From the NCBI GenBank assembly GCA_946482615.1, contig CAMLSF010000067.1, positions 1 to 18,472 on the forward strand: DNA of 18,472 bases. Reading direction: 5' to 3'. Both the position numbers and the translations under genes were made by a program. This DNA is from an uncultured Chromatiaceae bacterium (GTDB lineage: Bacteria > Pseudomonadota > Gammaproteobacteria > Enterobacterales > Alteromonadaceae). The notes beneath the pieces were generated by a model. The model was given only the letters and a program-made list of their open reading frames with translations, did not search any database and was not told the DNA's origin. Shown piece after piece: positions 8,080 through 18,472 of this stretch (positions are counted from its first letter, which is position 1; each line of letters starts with the position of its first letter).

Positions 8080-8113
8080 CAGTGACAGATACAGTTCAGC
8101 GAAAGGAATCAAA

Positions 8114-8818
8114 GTGAAAGATTTTTTAGAACCCTTTTTATACCCGCAGAATATATTTCTCTGGCTGTTTTTTTTCGCCTGCCTGTACTATCGCCGTAAA
8201 GGCTTGTGGTTGTTGCTGATTTGGTTTTATCTAAGCGGCAATACGCTGCTGGCCAATCAGGTGCGTCATTGGTACAACACCCAAATTAGTACGGCAGAAC
8301 TGCCGGCGAGTTTTAGTGGTGATTATGTGTTGTTAGGCTGTGGTGGCAACGAACATAGTTTGCCGGATTGTGCCAGTAACAGAATTAATCAGCTGGCTCT
8401 GATGATTAATGCGCAGCAGCGGCCTGTGCATGTGTATATGACGACTTTGCACTGCGCGCCTTATGAAGAACTGTTAAAGCAGAAAACAGAGTATGCGGCT
8501 ATCTCCTGTTTTGATGGCGGACCAACCACTTATCATGAGTTTGCCTCTTTGGAGCAAAAGCTGGATAAAACCAAAAACTATTTATTTATCAGCAGCGATT
8601 ACCATGCGCTCCGGGTGAAGAAATTATCGCAAATGCATCAGCTCAATGCACAGGTGTATGCGGCATCCAGTGCGACCTTCAGGCCGGTCAATTGTGGCTT
8701 AAACTGTTTATTGACGGTAAATTTATCGAACTATGATTTGTTCTCAAAACTGGCTGCGGAAACCGCCAGTTTGCAGGTGTACTGGCTGACCAAAGACTGG
8801 ACAGACTGGTATCAATAA
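8114..8818 (+). CDS. Membrane-anchored DUF218 (ElyC/SanA/YdcF-like) protein
   Basis: A 234-residue protein with two N-terminal membrane spans (about 12-26 and 31-47) around a basic RRK turn. By the positive-inside rule this puts the remaining domain in the periplasm. The soluble part resembles DUF218: a strand YVLLGCGGNEHS, a GPTTYHEF block matching the family's S/T-x-x-N/E helix, and FISSDYHALRVKKL matching its vTS-YH-R motif. ElyC, a member, affects envelope polysaccharide and peptidoglycan assembly in E. coli; the reaction is not settled in my knowledge, so no function is assigned. I start it at GTG 8114, with AAAGGA nine bases upstream. A longer frame from 8012 would put 34 residues inside the intergenic repeat and is unlikely. 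The periplasmic part has six cysteines, unusual for the family. It faces away from wecC and ends before a bidirectional terminator. Confidence 0.78.
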   Translation: MKDFLEPFLYPQNIFLWLFFFACLYYRRKGLWLLLIWFYLSGNTLLANQVRHWYNTQISTAELPASFSGDYVLLGCGGNEHSLPDCASNRINQLALMINAQQRPVHVYMTTLHCAPYEELLKQKTEYAAISCFDGGPTTYHEFASLEQKLDKTKNYLFISSDYHALRVKKLSQMHQLNAQVYAASSATFRPVNCGLNCLLTVNLSNYDLFSKLAAETASLQVYWLTKDWTDWYQ

Positions 8819-8852
8819 CTACAGAAGGTTCCATCAGGAAACGACTGAAAAT

Positions 8853-8879
8853 AACAAAGGGGCTTTAAGCCCCTTTGTT
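8853..8879. terminator. Bidirectional terminator between the DUF218-like gene and ldh
   Basis: A strong stem, AACAAAGGGGC pairing with GCCCCTTTGTT around a TTTAA centre, lies between two convergent genes. Its outer A/T-rich arms give T-rich 3' sides on both strands, so it should end transcription from both. Confidence 0.85.
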
Positions 8880-8904
8880 GATCAACGCTTGAACTGGATA
8901 AGTA

Positions 8905-9945
8905 TCAACGGGCGTTACGGATAATTTCCTGCGCCATTAAATCTGCCACTTCGTTGGTTGGCTTTTGCTGAGCATCAGCGCGCTCAAAGATAGTGATCAG
9001 CGTATGATAAATCTGATTGACCTTGGCGGTAGACTCTTCAGCGTTGTAACCAACTTCACGCATTTCCATCGCCACATTGATAATGCCACCAGCGTTGATC
9101 ACGTAATCTGGTGCATACAGAATGCCTTTTTGGCGTAACAGTTCGCCATGACGGCTTTCTTTGAGCTGGTTATTGGCACAACCTGCAATGATTTTGCATT
9201 TCAGCTGAGGAATAGTGCTGTCGTTAATGGTGGCACCTAAAGCACAAGGCGCATAGATATCAGCCTCCACCGCATAGATTTCATCTAAGCCCACAGCTGT
9301 CGCATTAAACTGAGCGACGGCCCGGCTGACGGCGTCCTGATTGATGTCCGTCACAATCAGTTTCGCGCCTTCTTTGTGCAGGTATTCACAGAGGTAAAAA
9401 CCAACACTGCCTAAACCTTGCACGGCCACAGTCAAACCATGTAAATCATCTGTACCAAACTTGTGTTTCGCTGCCGCTTTGATGCCGCGGTAGGTTCCAA
9501 GCGCTGTAAATGGGCCTGGGTTGCCGCTTAAACCTTCTAAGCCAGCAACATAAGGAGTTTCTTTATTGACGATCATAATGTCGCCTGTGGTGATATTTAC
9601 GTCTTCTGCGCTGACATAACGGCCGCTTAACGAATGCACAAACTGGCCAAATTTACGGAACAGAGCTTCAGATTTGATTTTTTTTGCATCGCCGATAATA
9701 ACGGCTTTACCGCCACCTAAAGGCAAACCTGCCATGGCATTTTTGTACGTCATGCCGCGGGATAAACGCAACACGTCAACTAAAGCATCTTCATCAGCGA
9801 CGTAGTCCCACATACGGCAACCACCTGTTGCCGGACCTAAGGCTGTGCTGTGGATCGCAATAATGGCTTTTAAACCAGTGCTTTCATCACTGCAGAATAC
9901 AACTTGCTCATGGTTATCAAATTCAGGATGGTTAAATACAGCCAC
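8905..9945 (-). CDS. ldh: Leucine dehydrogenase (Glu/Leu/Phe/Val dehydrogenase family)
   Basis: Catalyses NAD-dependent reversible oxidative deamination of leucine and other branched-chain amino acids to 2-oxo acids in the cytoplasm. From my chosen start the protein is 346 residues and its key residues take the Bacillus enzyme's numbers: Lys68 in MTYKNA, Lys80 in LGGGKAVI, Asp115 in SAEDVN. The NAD-binding domain opens with VAVQGLGSVG, and CALGATINDSTIPQLKCKII and YAPDYVINAGG are near-identical to leucine dehydrogenases I remember. The frame continues to a GTG at 9972, but the GTG at 9945 has GGAG eight bases upstream and gives an N-terminus (MAVFNHPEF) aligned exactly with Bacillus MEIFKYMEK. 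The 9972 start lacks a clear site. Valine or phenylalanine dehydrogenase is possible but less likely. It is a single-gene unit divergent from the gene at 10162. Confidence 0.92.
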   Translation of the reverse strand: MAVFNHPEFDNHEQVVFCSDESTGLKAIIAIHSTALGPATGGCRMWDYVADEDALVDVLRLSRGMTYKNAMAGLPLGGGKAVIIGDAKKIKSEALFRKFGQFVHSLSGRYVSAEDVNITTGDIMIVNKETPYVAGLEGLSGNPGPFTALGTYRGIKAAAKHKFGTDDLHGLTVAVQGLGSVGFYLCEYLHKEGAKLIVTDINQDAVSRAVAQFNATAVGLDEIYAVEADIYAPCALGATINDSTIPQLKCKIIAGCANNQLKESRHGELLRQKGILYAPDYVINAGGIINVAMEMREVGYNAEESTAKVNQIYHTLITIFERADAQQKPTNEVADLMAQEIIRNAR

Positions 9946-10046
9946 GACTTGTTCTCCGTTGATATAACTCACCGTGCCGCCAAGGGCAGGGTGTAAGGGT
10001 ATTTTTGCGCCGCGGAATGTACCACTTCGCTACAGCTTTCGCCATC

Positions 10047-10092
10047 ATTGTAGAAAAACAAAATCTGGTAAGACCAGGTGATTGTCGACAAT
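10047..10092 (-). promoter_or_regulatory. Candidate ldh promoter with two dyads
   Basis: On the minus strand TACAAT (10047-10052) is a good -10 hexamer about 100 bases before the preferred ldh start. Its -35 position falls in the dyad CTGGT-aag-ACCAG (10065-10077), and a perfect 12-bp palindrome ATTGTCGACAAT lies just upstream (10081-10092). Such spacing suits repressor or activator binding. The palindrome looks like operators I recall for FadR-type GntR regulators, which is not checked. No regulator gene is in the window. Confidence 0.4.
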
Positions 10093-10104
10093 TTAAGCCA
10101 GCTC

Positions 10105-10133
10105 TTGATTGTCTGGATTGAGTCACATAAAGT
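10105..10133 (+). promoter_or_regulatory. Candidate promoter of the 10162 gene
   Basis: TTGATT (10105-10110) and TAAAGT (10128-10133) are spaced by 17 bases, each matching consensus at four of six positions. Transcription would start near 10140, leaving about 20 bases of leader that include the GGAG/AAAGGA ribosome site. Confidence 0.4.
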
Positions 10134-10161
10134 AGCGCCACTTGGAGAAAGGAAAACAGCA

Positions 10162-10584
10162 ATGAAAGAACAATTAACCGCACAACAACGGGAAGAGCTC
10201 AATAACGAATGGGCCCGCAATCAGTTTCAGAAAGCCAATGCTTATCTCGCGGAAAAAGGCATACTGCCGGATAACGTCGCAGTGTCTGAATCTCGTTATT
10301 TAACACCATTAATGGCGGTTTGGAAAATTACTGCACAAGATCGGAAACAATATTGGGTGATAAGTGGTGATTTACCTACAGATCATATGCCTGTGTCAGT
10401 CGCCAAAGATGCAAGAGAAGCGGTAAGGGCTTTTTCATTAAACTGGCAGCTCAAAGCAGACCAAATCATGAACTCAGGTGCTATCGATCAAACGAAGAAG
10501 GATTTTGCTAATTTGCTGATCCATCGTGCGCATGGTTTATATGATTTATTTGATAAAGAAGAGCTTTGGACTAAACAAAGCTAG
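10162..10584 (+). CDS. Conserved small protein of unknown function (DUF4826-like)
   Basis: A 140-residue soluble, charged protein with no signal peptide or membrane span. Features are an N-terminal charged helix (EELNNEWARNQFQKANAYLAEKG), a SRYLTPLMAVWKI strand block, an YWVISGDLPTDHMP turn, and a helical C-terminal half with the run AKDAREAVRAFSLNWQ. I associate this pattern with DUF4826, a small family of marine gammaproteobacteria, but from memory only. I see no catalytic motif, and no function is claimed. The start at 10162 follows GGAGAAAGGA at a suitable distance. An in-frame GTG at 10078 falls inside the ATTGTCGACAAT palindrome region and is rejected. It is divergent from ldh and monocistronic, ending before a terminator shared with roxA. 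Confidence 0.82.
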   Translation: MKEQLTAQQREELNNEWARNQFQKANAYLAEKGILPDNVAVSESRYLTPLMAVWKITAQDRKQYWVISGDLPTDHMPVSVAKDAREAVRAFSLNWQLKADQIMNSGAIDQTKKDFANLLIHRAHGLYDLFDKEELWTKQS

Positions 10585-10670
10585 GTGAGCCGCCAGTATA
10601 AAAATCTTTACATGGCTTGCGACAGGATATTGGCGCTGTTTAAGCTTGTATCTTTGCAGAAGCCGAACAT

Positions 10671-10698
10671 AAAAAAACCGCCGCTGGCGGTTTTTTTT
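10671..10698. terminator. Bidirectional terminator between the 10162 gene and roxA
   Basis: CCGCC and GGCGG (10678-10682, 10686-10690) pair around a GCT loop, preceded by seven A and followed by eight T. Both strands therefore read as a stem plus T-run, suiting the two convergent genes. Confidence 0.93.
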
Positions 10699-10716
10699 GT
10701 CCTTTGCAAGCACCAC

Positions 10717-11871
10717 TTATTCAGTGAAATACCAGTAGCCTTTGTTAATCAATACAGTGATCAACTGTAAGCGGCCATGGTCAGCAGCAAAATGCTGGCA
10801 ATCTTCGACTGCAAGACTCACCTGATCGGTCAGCATTTTTACTGTCTTAAGTTCATTCGCTGGCACTAAAAAGCGGTCACCATTGATGAAAAGCTGAATA
10901 TCCTCTGCAGGGCCTGCCTGGTAATACAAAGTGCGCAGTCCACCTAATTTAGCCAGCACTGAGCCTTCTTCCAGATACTCAGCAATTTCGTCAGCTTCAT
11001 AATGTGGATCAGGTTCAGTGGTATCCAGTTCATGTTTAGCATGACTGATGTAACTGCCAAACCACTCTGCGGCAAAAGCTTTATCATCCACTAACTGGCG
11101 TAATAAAGCCTGGACCTGGCTTAAATCCTGCTCGCTGATAGCGCCTACAGAAGCGGGGACCAGACGTTCCGGATCAGTAAAACGCTGGCCTGTGATGTCC
11201 TGATCGATCAGATGATCAGCCAGACCTGTCAGCAAATCTTTTTGCGCAGGCGCACGGAAACCGACCGAGTAGTTCAGTGACGGATCCAAAGAGATACCAT
11301 CATGCGGGCAACCCGGTGGAATATATAAAATATCGCCAGGTTCAGTGATCACATTGATGCAGTCGATAAAAGGGCTAACCTGCAATAAACGGGGGTGAGG
11401 GCAGTGCTGTTTTAAGCTACTGTCCGGCATACCGACCCGCCAGTGCCTTTTGCCCTGACCCTGAATAATAAACACGTCGTATTGGTCCAGATGCGGGCCC
11501 ACGCCGCCCCCTGCAGTAGAAAAGCTCACCATCAAATCGTCGATACGCCAGTTCGGAATAAAACGAAACGGCTCTATCAACGCCGCTGATTGTGGATGCC
11601 AGTGATCGACAGCCTGAACTAATAAAGTCCAGCCGTCTTCGCCTAAATGGCTGAAATCTTCAAAAGGACCTGTTTCCATATCCCAGACTGCATTTTTATT
11701 GCTGACAATACGGGATTCGATTTCTTCTTCACCGGCAAGGCCTGCCAGTTCATCCGGGCTGATTGGGTCGATAAAGTTTCTAAAGCCCGCTTTGATAAGC
11801 AGTGGCTTTTTCTGCCAGTACTCTGCTAAAAACTGCGCAGGTGTTAATTCATTTAAACATAATTGGTACAT
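10717..11871 (-). CDS. roxA: 50S ribosomal protein L16 arginine 3-hydroxylase
   Basis: A 384-residue JmjC/cupin-type Fe(II)- and 2-oxoglutarate-dependent oxygenase. RoxA (YcfD, 373 residues in E. coli) hydroxylates an arginine of ribosomal protein L16. The iron triad is visible as His127 and Asp129 in GGGVGPHLDQYDVF, with His190 in IPPGCPHDG. The pattern WEYWQKKPLLIKAGF-like at 18-30 and the C-terminal winged-helix part also fit this family. The downstream domain begins around 215 and contains the helical AEWFGSYISH block. It starts 69 bases past the purB stop, separated by a terminator, so it probably has its own promoter although I cannot point to one. The ribosome site before its ATG is poor. 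In E. coli roxA lies near purB with phoPQ between; here the two are adjacent. Confidence 0.92.
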   Translation of the reverse strand: MYQLCLNELTPAQFLAEYWQKKPLLIKAGFRNFIDPISPDELAGLAGEEEIESRIVSNKNAVWDMETGPFEDFSHLGEDGWTLLVQAVDHWHPQSAALIEPFRFIPNWRIDDLMVSFSTAGGGVGPHLDQYDVFIIQGQGKRHWRVGMPDSSLKQHCPHPRLLQVSPFIDCINVITEPGDILYIPPGCPHDGISLDPSLNYSVGFRAPAQKDLLTGLADHLIDQDITGQRFTDPERLVPASVGAISEQDLSQVQALLRQLVDDKAFAAEWFGSYISHAKHELDTTEPDPHYEADEIAEYLEEGSVLAKLGGLRTLYYQAGPAEDIQLFINGDRFLVPANELKTVKMLTDQVSLAVEDCQHFAADHGRLQLITVLINKGYWYFTE

Positions 11872-11887
11872 AGTTCTGGTTCACCAT

Positions 11888-11920
11888 AAAAACAGGGCGA
11901 TAAAATCGCCCTGTAAAAAA
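11888..11920 (-). terminator. Terminator downstream of purB
   Basis: ACAGGGCGAT (11892-11901) and ATCGCCCTGT (11905-11914) form a perfect 10-bp stem with an AAA loop. On the minus strand a T-run follows, placing the end of the mnmA-hflD-purB transcript before roxA. Confidence 0.88.
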
Positions 11921-11939
11921 TCACTTGTTAACACCAAGC

Positions 11940-13319
<1,380 letters not shown>

Positions 13320-13958
13320 CTATGAATGGGTTGGGGCAATAGTGTGTAAAACGGATTTGGCTTCACTGAGCAAGGCTTTGCGTTTGAAAATAAAATGCAA
13401 ACGGCTACCGCCGGCCTGGCGCCATAACACCACGGCACGGATAGCGGCTAATAACAAAGCCCGGACTTTATGCTGCACCAGTGGTTGTTTCAGCAGTTCT
13501 GGCTGGCCGGCCACCTGAATACGGGTGCCCAAAGAGCTGATGCATTCAACATAAATATCCGCCAGATTGGCGATGATGTTTTCGTCAGTGATAGCAAAAT
13601 GCTGCAGTTGCTGCTCTAAACGGGTTAAACGTTTGCCAAGGTTATCCAGATTGTCGCGGCTTTTGGTCAGTTTGCGCTCCAGCGCAATGACGGAGACCAC
13701 ATAACGGGTCAGCTCGACATCTTTACGCTGATTGTCACCTAACTGCTCCACCAGACACTGGTAACCGGCTTTGAGGTTCGCCAGATCCTTGCCATAAATA
13801 TCCAAAGGTTCAGCCGGAGATAAGTTCGCGATACTGGCTAAACAAAGTTGCAAATCACTAAGCGCCACATCATTAGTGCGGGTGACTTGTTGTAAAAGCT
13901 TAAGAGCCTGGCACATACCAGCCAGCGCAAGGGTTTGAGTCTGAATACTGTGTTGCAT
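13320..13958 (-). CDS. hflD: High frequency lysogenization protein HflD homologue
   Basis: A 212-residue, mainly helical protein with no signal peptide. In E. coli HflD is a peripheral inner-membrane protein that binds phage lambda CII; its role for the host is not well defined. Family patches are visible: [16 protein letters not shown] near the start, a central coiled-coil stretch [19 protein letters not shown] (about 94-112), and the [43 protein letters not shown] C-terminal block in two parts. It starts three bases after the mnmA stop with no strong ribosome site of its own, implying translational coupling. It sits in the conserved mnmA-hflD-purB order. Confidence 0.93.
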   Translation of the reverse strand: [212 protein letters not shown]

Positions 13959-13961
13959 AAA

Positions 13962-15062
13962 TTACTGTATGGCCGAATTAATAATGCCACCACCCAAACA
14001 AATCTCGTCGCTGTAAAACACAGCGGACTGACCCGGGGTTACGGCTTTCTGAGGCTGATCAAATACCACAACCACAGTGCCATCCGGCATTGGGGTCAGG
14101 GTGCATGGAATATCGGTCTGACGATAACGGGTTTTCACTGTACAACGCAGCGCCTGCTGTGGGCCAACGCGATCAACCCAGTGCAGTTGATTGGCGACTA
14201 AGCCTTTGGAAAACATGCTGGGATGGTCATGACCCTGAGCGACAATAAGGCGGTTATTGACTAAATCTTTTGATACCACATACCAGGGCTGATCATCGCC
14301 ATCTTTTAAGCCGCCAATACGCAAACCTTTGCGCTGGCCTAAAGTGTGATACATCAGGCCATCGTGCTGGCCAATTTTATCACCGTCAACTGTGTAAATA
14401 TCACCAGGCTGGGCTGGTAAATACTTTTGCAGGAAATCTTTAAATTTACGCTCGCCGATAAAACAGATACCAGTACTGTCTTTTTTATCGTGGGTAATTA
14501 AACCTTGTTCTTCGGCTATGGCGCGCACCAGAGGTTTTTCCAGATGGCCGACAGGGAACAGGGTTTGCGCCACATGTTCTTCGCCTATGGTATAGAGGAA
14601 ATAACTCTGATCTTTATTGCTGTCCAGCCCGCGCAATAACTGCCAGTGGCCGTCCACTTCGCGGCGCTGCACATAATGGCCTGTGGCTATATAGTCGGCA
14701 CCCAAAGCTTCGGCAGCAAATTCAAGGAAAGCTTTAAATTTAATTTCCTTGTTGCACATAATATCCGGGTTCGGCGTGCGGCCGGCTTTGTATTCGGCCA
14801 GGAAATATTCAAAGACGTTGTCCCAGTATTCAGCGGCAAAGTTGACTTTATGCAGCTTAATACCCAGCTTGTCACAGACCGCCTGAGCATCTTTTAAATC
14901 TTCTGCAGCAGCGCAGTATTCGCTGTCATCATCTTCTTCCCAGTTTTTCATAAACAGGCCTTCGACCTGATAACCTTGCTGCATCAGCAGGTAGGCTGAG
15001 ACTGAGGAATCAACACCGCCGGACATACCGACTATGACTTTTTTGCTGCTGTTATCTGACAT
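13962..15062 (-). CDS. mnmA: tRNA-specific 2-thiouridylase MnmA
   Basis: Makes the 2-thio group of wobble uridine-34 in tRNA-Lys, -Glu and -Gln using ATP and sulfur relayed by the Tus system in the cytoplasm. At 366 residues it is the usual length (E. coli 368). The ATP-pyrophosphatase P-loop GMSGGVDSS lies at 12-20. The catalytic cysteines are Cys103 in [12 protein letters not shown] and Cys200 in STGICFIGE, one off the E. coli numbers 102 and 199. The GHYVQRR block and the C-terminal beta-barrel with [11 protein letters not shown] are also present. It heads the mnmA-hflD-purB run. The gap to nudJ is 75 bases, so nudJ may be in the same transcript. Confidence 0.97.
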   Translation of the reverse strand: MSDNSSKKVIVGMSGGVDSSVSAYLLMQQGYQVEGLFMKNWEEDDDSEYCAAAEDLKDAQAVCDKLGIKLHKVNFAAEYWDNVFEYFLAEYKAGRTPNPDIMCNKEIKFKAFLEFAAEALGADYIATGHYVQRREVDGHWQLLRGLDSNKDQSYFLYTIGEEHVAQTLFPVGHLEKPLVRAIAEEQGLITHDKKDSTGICFIGERKFKDFLQKYLPAQPGDIYTVDGDKIGQHDGLMYHTLGQRKGLRIGGLKDGDDQPWYVVSKDLVNNRLIVAQGHDHPSMFSKGLVANQLHWVDRVGPQQALRCTVKTRYRQTDIPCTLTPMPDGTVVVVFDQPQKAVTPGQSAVFYSDEICLGGGIINSAIQ

Positions 15063-15137
15063 TACACCGTACTTTTAACTGGCTGGATGGGAACGGGCGC
15101 GGATTATAGCACCAAATTCTTTGCCAAAAAATGTTAA

Positions 15138-15605
15138 TCAAAGCGAATGTGTGACCGCATTTCTGATCTGGGAAAGTGGCAGCAGCTGGTTTTGCTCAAA
15201 CTGCGTGATGGCATCCGGCACCAGTGGACTGCGCACGGGCAGGGCATGAGTGCGTAACTCATCCAGACTCAACCAGTGCAAGGCCCGAATATCATCATCC
15301 TGTGGCTGATACACAACAGGTAATTCGGTAGGGGTAAAGACAAAATTCACCCGAACATAAAAATGACCGTTTGCGGCTTTGAGCTGGGAAATACCCAGCC
15401 AGGCATCTGGTTCTAAGCTCAGGCCTGTTTCTTCTAGCAGTTCCCGTTTAATAGCACTGATTAAATCTTCATTTTCCTCAACATGGCCAGCTGGCTGATT
15501 CAGCACCAAACGACCAGAACTTTTGTCTTTTTCTTCCACCAATAAATAACGACCCTGAAAATACAACACAGCGGCCACAGTTAAATGCAACAAAGGTCGG
15601 GACAT
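15138..15605 (-). CDS. nudJ: Nudix hydrolase NudJ (phosphatase)
   Basis: A 155-residue Nudix protein. The box is complete: G40, E46, then R54-E55, E58-E59, G61 in the G-x5-E-x7-RE-U-x-EE-x-G-U order, so metal-dependent catalysis should be intact. NudJ of E. coli (YmfB, about 153 residues) acts on nucleoside tri- and diphosphates and on a thiamine pyrimidine diphosphate. The identification as NudJ rests on length and on the gene order nudJ-mnmA-hflD-purB, which matches E. coli. The ATG is preceded by TGAGGA nine bases upstream. It is divergent from the isocitrate dehydrogenase gene. The E. coli neighbour rluE is absent. Confidence 0.92.
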   Translation of the reverse strand: MSRPLLHLTVAAVLYFQGRYLLVEEKDKSSGRLVLNQPAGHVEENEDLISAIKRELLEETGLSLEPDAWLGISQLKAANGHFYVRVNFVFTPTELPVVYQPQDDDIRALHWLSLDELRTHALPVRSPLVPDAITQFEQNQLLPLSQIRNAVTHSL

Positions 15606-18212
<2,607 letters not shown>

Positions 18213-18238
18213 TTTTTTGTCAATTTGGTGAAGTAACC

Positions 18239-18262
18239 AAAAGGCGCCTGGTGCGCCTTTTT
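18239..18262 (+). terminator. Terminator of icd
   Basis: AAAAGGCGC (18239-18247) and GCGCCTTTT (18253-18261) form a 9-bp stem with loop CTGGT and end in a T-run, 27 bases after the icd stop. Confidence 0.92.
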
Positions 18263-18269
18263 ACTTAGA

Positions 18270-18450
18270 TATTCCCCAAAGTAATTGATGTTGCAGCCAG
18301 GCGGCAAACGCGCGAGACCCCAGGAGCATAGTTGTCCTATGTGCATTTGGATTGATGCGAGAACTCGCACGTCATGTCTGGTGAGTATTTTTAAAATAAC
18401 TGGGGCGAGGAGTGCGGCCAACAACGCTGCAGCTTCAAGTACGAAGGGGA
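18270..18450. repeat. Palindromic intergenic repeat, copy 2 (inverted, enlarged, about 181 bp)
   Basis: Read on the minus strand this matches copy 1 (7947-8079) along both arms, including CTTGAAGCTGCAGC, CCCCAG/CTGGGG and a CATAG-CTATG centre. The ends differ from copy 1 but still pair with each other (TTCCCC with GGGGAA). Compared with copy 1 it holds about 55 extra bases at 18342-18398, between CCTATG and ACTGGGG. These include a tight hairpin TGCGAG-AA-CTCGCA (18356-18369) that echoes an arm of the repeat. It lies directly after the icd terminator. Confidence 0.82.
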
Positions 18451-18451
18451 A

Positions 18452-18472
18452 AAAAACATCGGGAATGTTTTT
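18452..18472. terminator. Possible AT-rich hairpin at the window edge
   Basis: AAAAACAT and ATGTTTTT pair around CGGGA and run into the end of the window. It could be a weak terminator for a gene lying beyond the edge. Without the following bases the assignment is uncertain. Confidence 0.3.

Noticed and set aside
10585..10770. 61-codon frame directly after the 10162 gene
   Set aside because: It runs through the strong bidirectional terminator and into roxA, and lacks a ribosome site.
13405..13412. GGCGGTAG on the minus strand, an ops (RfaH) element sequence
   Set aside because: It lies within hflD codons on the housekeeping strand, far from and not upstream of the polysaccharide genes, and has no JUMPstart context, so chance is the better explanation.

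Overview
The window reads as chromosomal DNA of a free-living gammaproteobacterium of the Alteromonadales/Chromatiales type, with Rheinheimera-like relatives my best guess. The guess rests on gene content recalled from memory: a monomeric NADP isocitrate dehydrogenase beside nudJ-mnmA-hflD-purB, a bacterial leucine dehydrogenase, and a small gammaproteobacterial family of unknown function. No database search was possible. Nearly all of it is coding, with ordinary operon spacing and simple hairpin terminators.

Region 1 (1-5599, + strand) is the distal part of a surface-polysaccharide locus of the Wzx/Wzy type. In order it holds the end of a GT4 glycosyltransferase cut by the window edge, a WecG-type ManNAcA transferase, a GT2 glycosyltransferase, a short Wzz-like chain-length protein, a multi-membrane-span Wzy-like polymerase and a Wzx-like flippase. 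The last four genes overlap end to start, so they look like one translationally coupled operon. A secreted solute-binding-like protein follows at 5664-6521. On the facing strand, wecC (6564-7796) makes UDP-ManNAcA, the donor WecG would use, so the two genes together predict ManNAcA in the repeat unit.

Region 2 (7797-10700) contains a 133-bp palindromic intergenic repeat, a membrane-anchored DUF218/ElyC-YdcF-like protein, a leucine dehydrogenase whose real start is probably the internal GTG at 9945, and a small conserved protein of unknown function. The last two are divergently transcribed from a region holding two short dyads.

Region 3 (10717-15605, - strand) holds housekeeping genes: nudJ, then mnmA-hflD-purB in a tight run closed by a terminator, then roxA (ribosomal protein L16 arginine hydroxylase). 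The order resembles the E. coli purB neighbourhood without rluE and phoPQ.

Region 4 (15606-18472) has a 384-bp divergent intergenic region, the 740-residue monomeric isocitrate dehydrogenase gene and its terminator. It ends with a second, inverted and enlarged copy of the region-2 repeat.

I found no RNA genes, CRISPR arrays, insertion sequences or phage genes. The strongest non-genic signal is the repeat pair. Each copy has matching terminal inverted repeats although the terminal sequences differ between copies. Copy 1 has a symmetric central hairpin and copy 2 carries an extra arm segment. I see no clear evidence of a wholly new biological system here.
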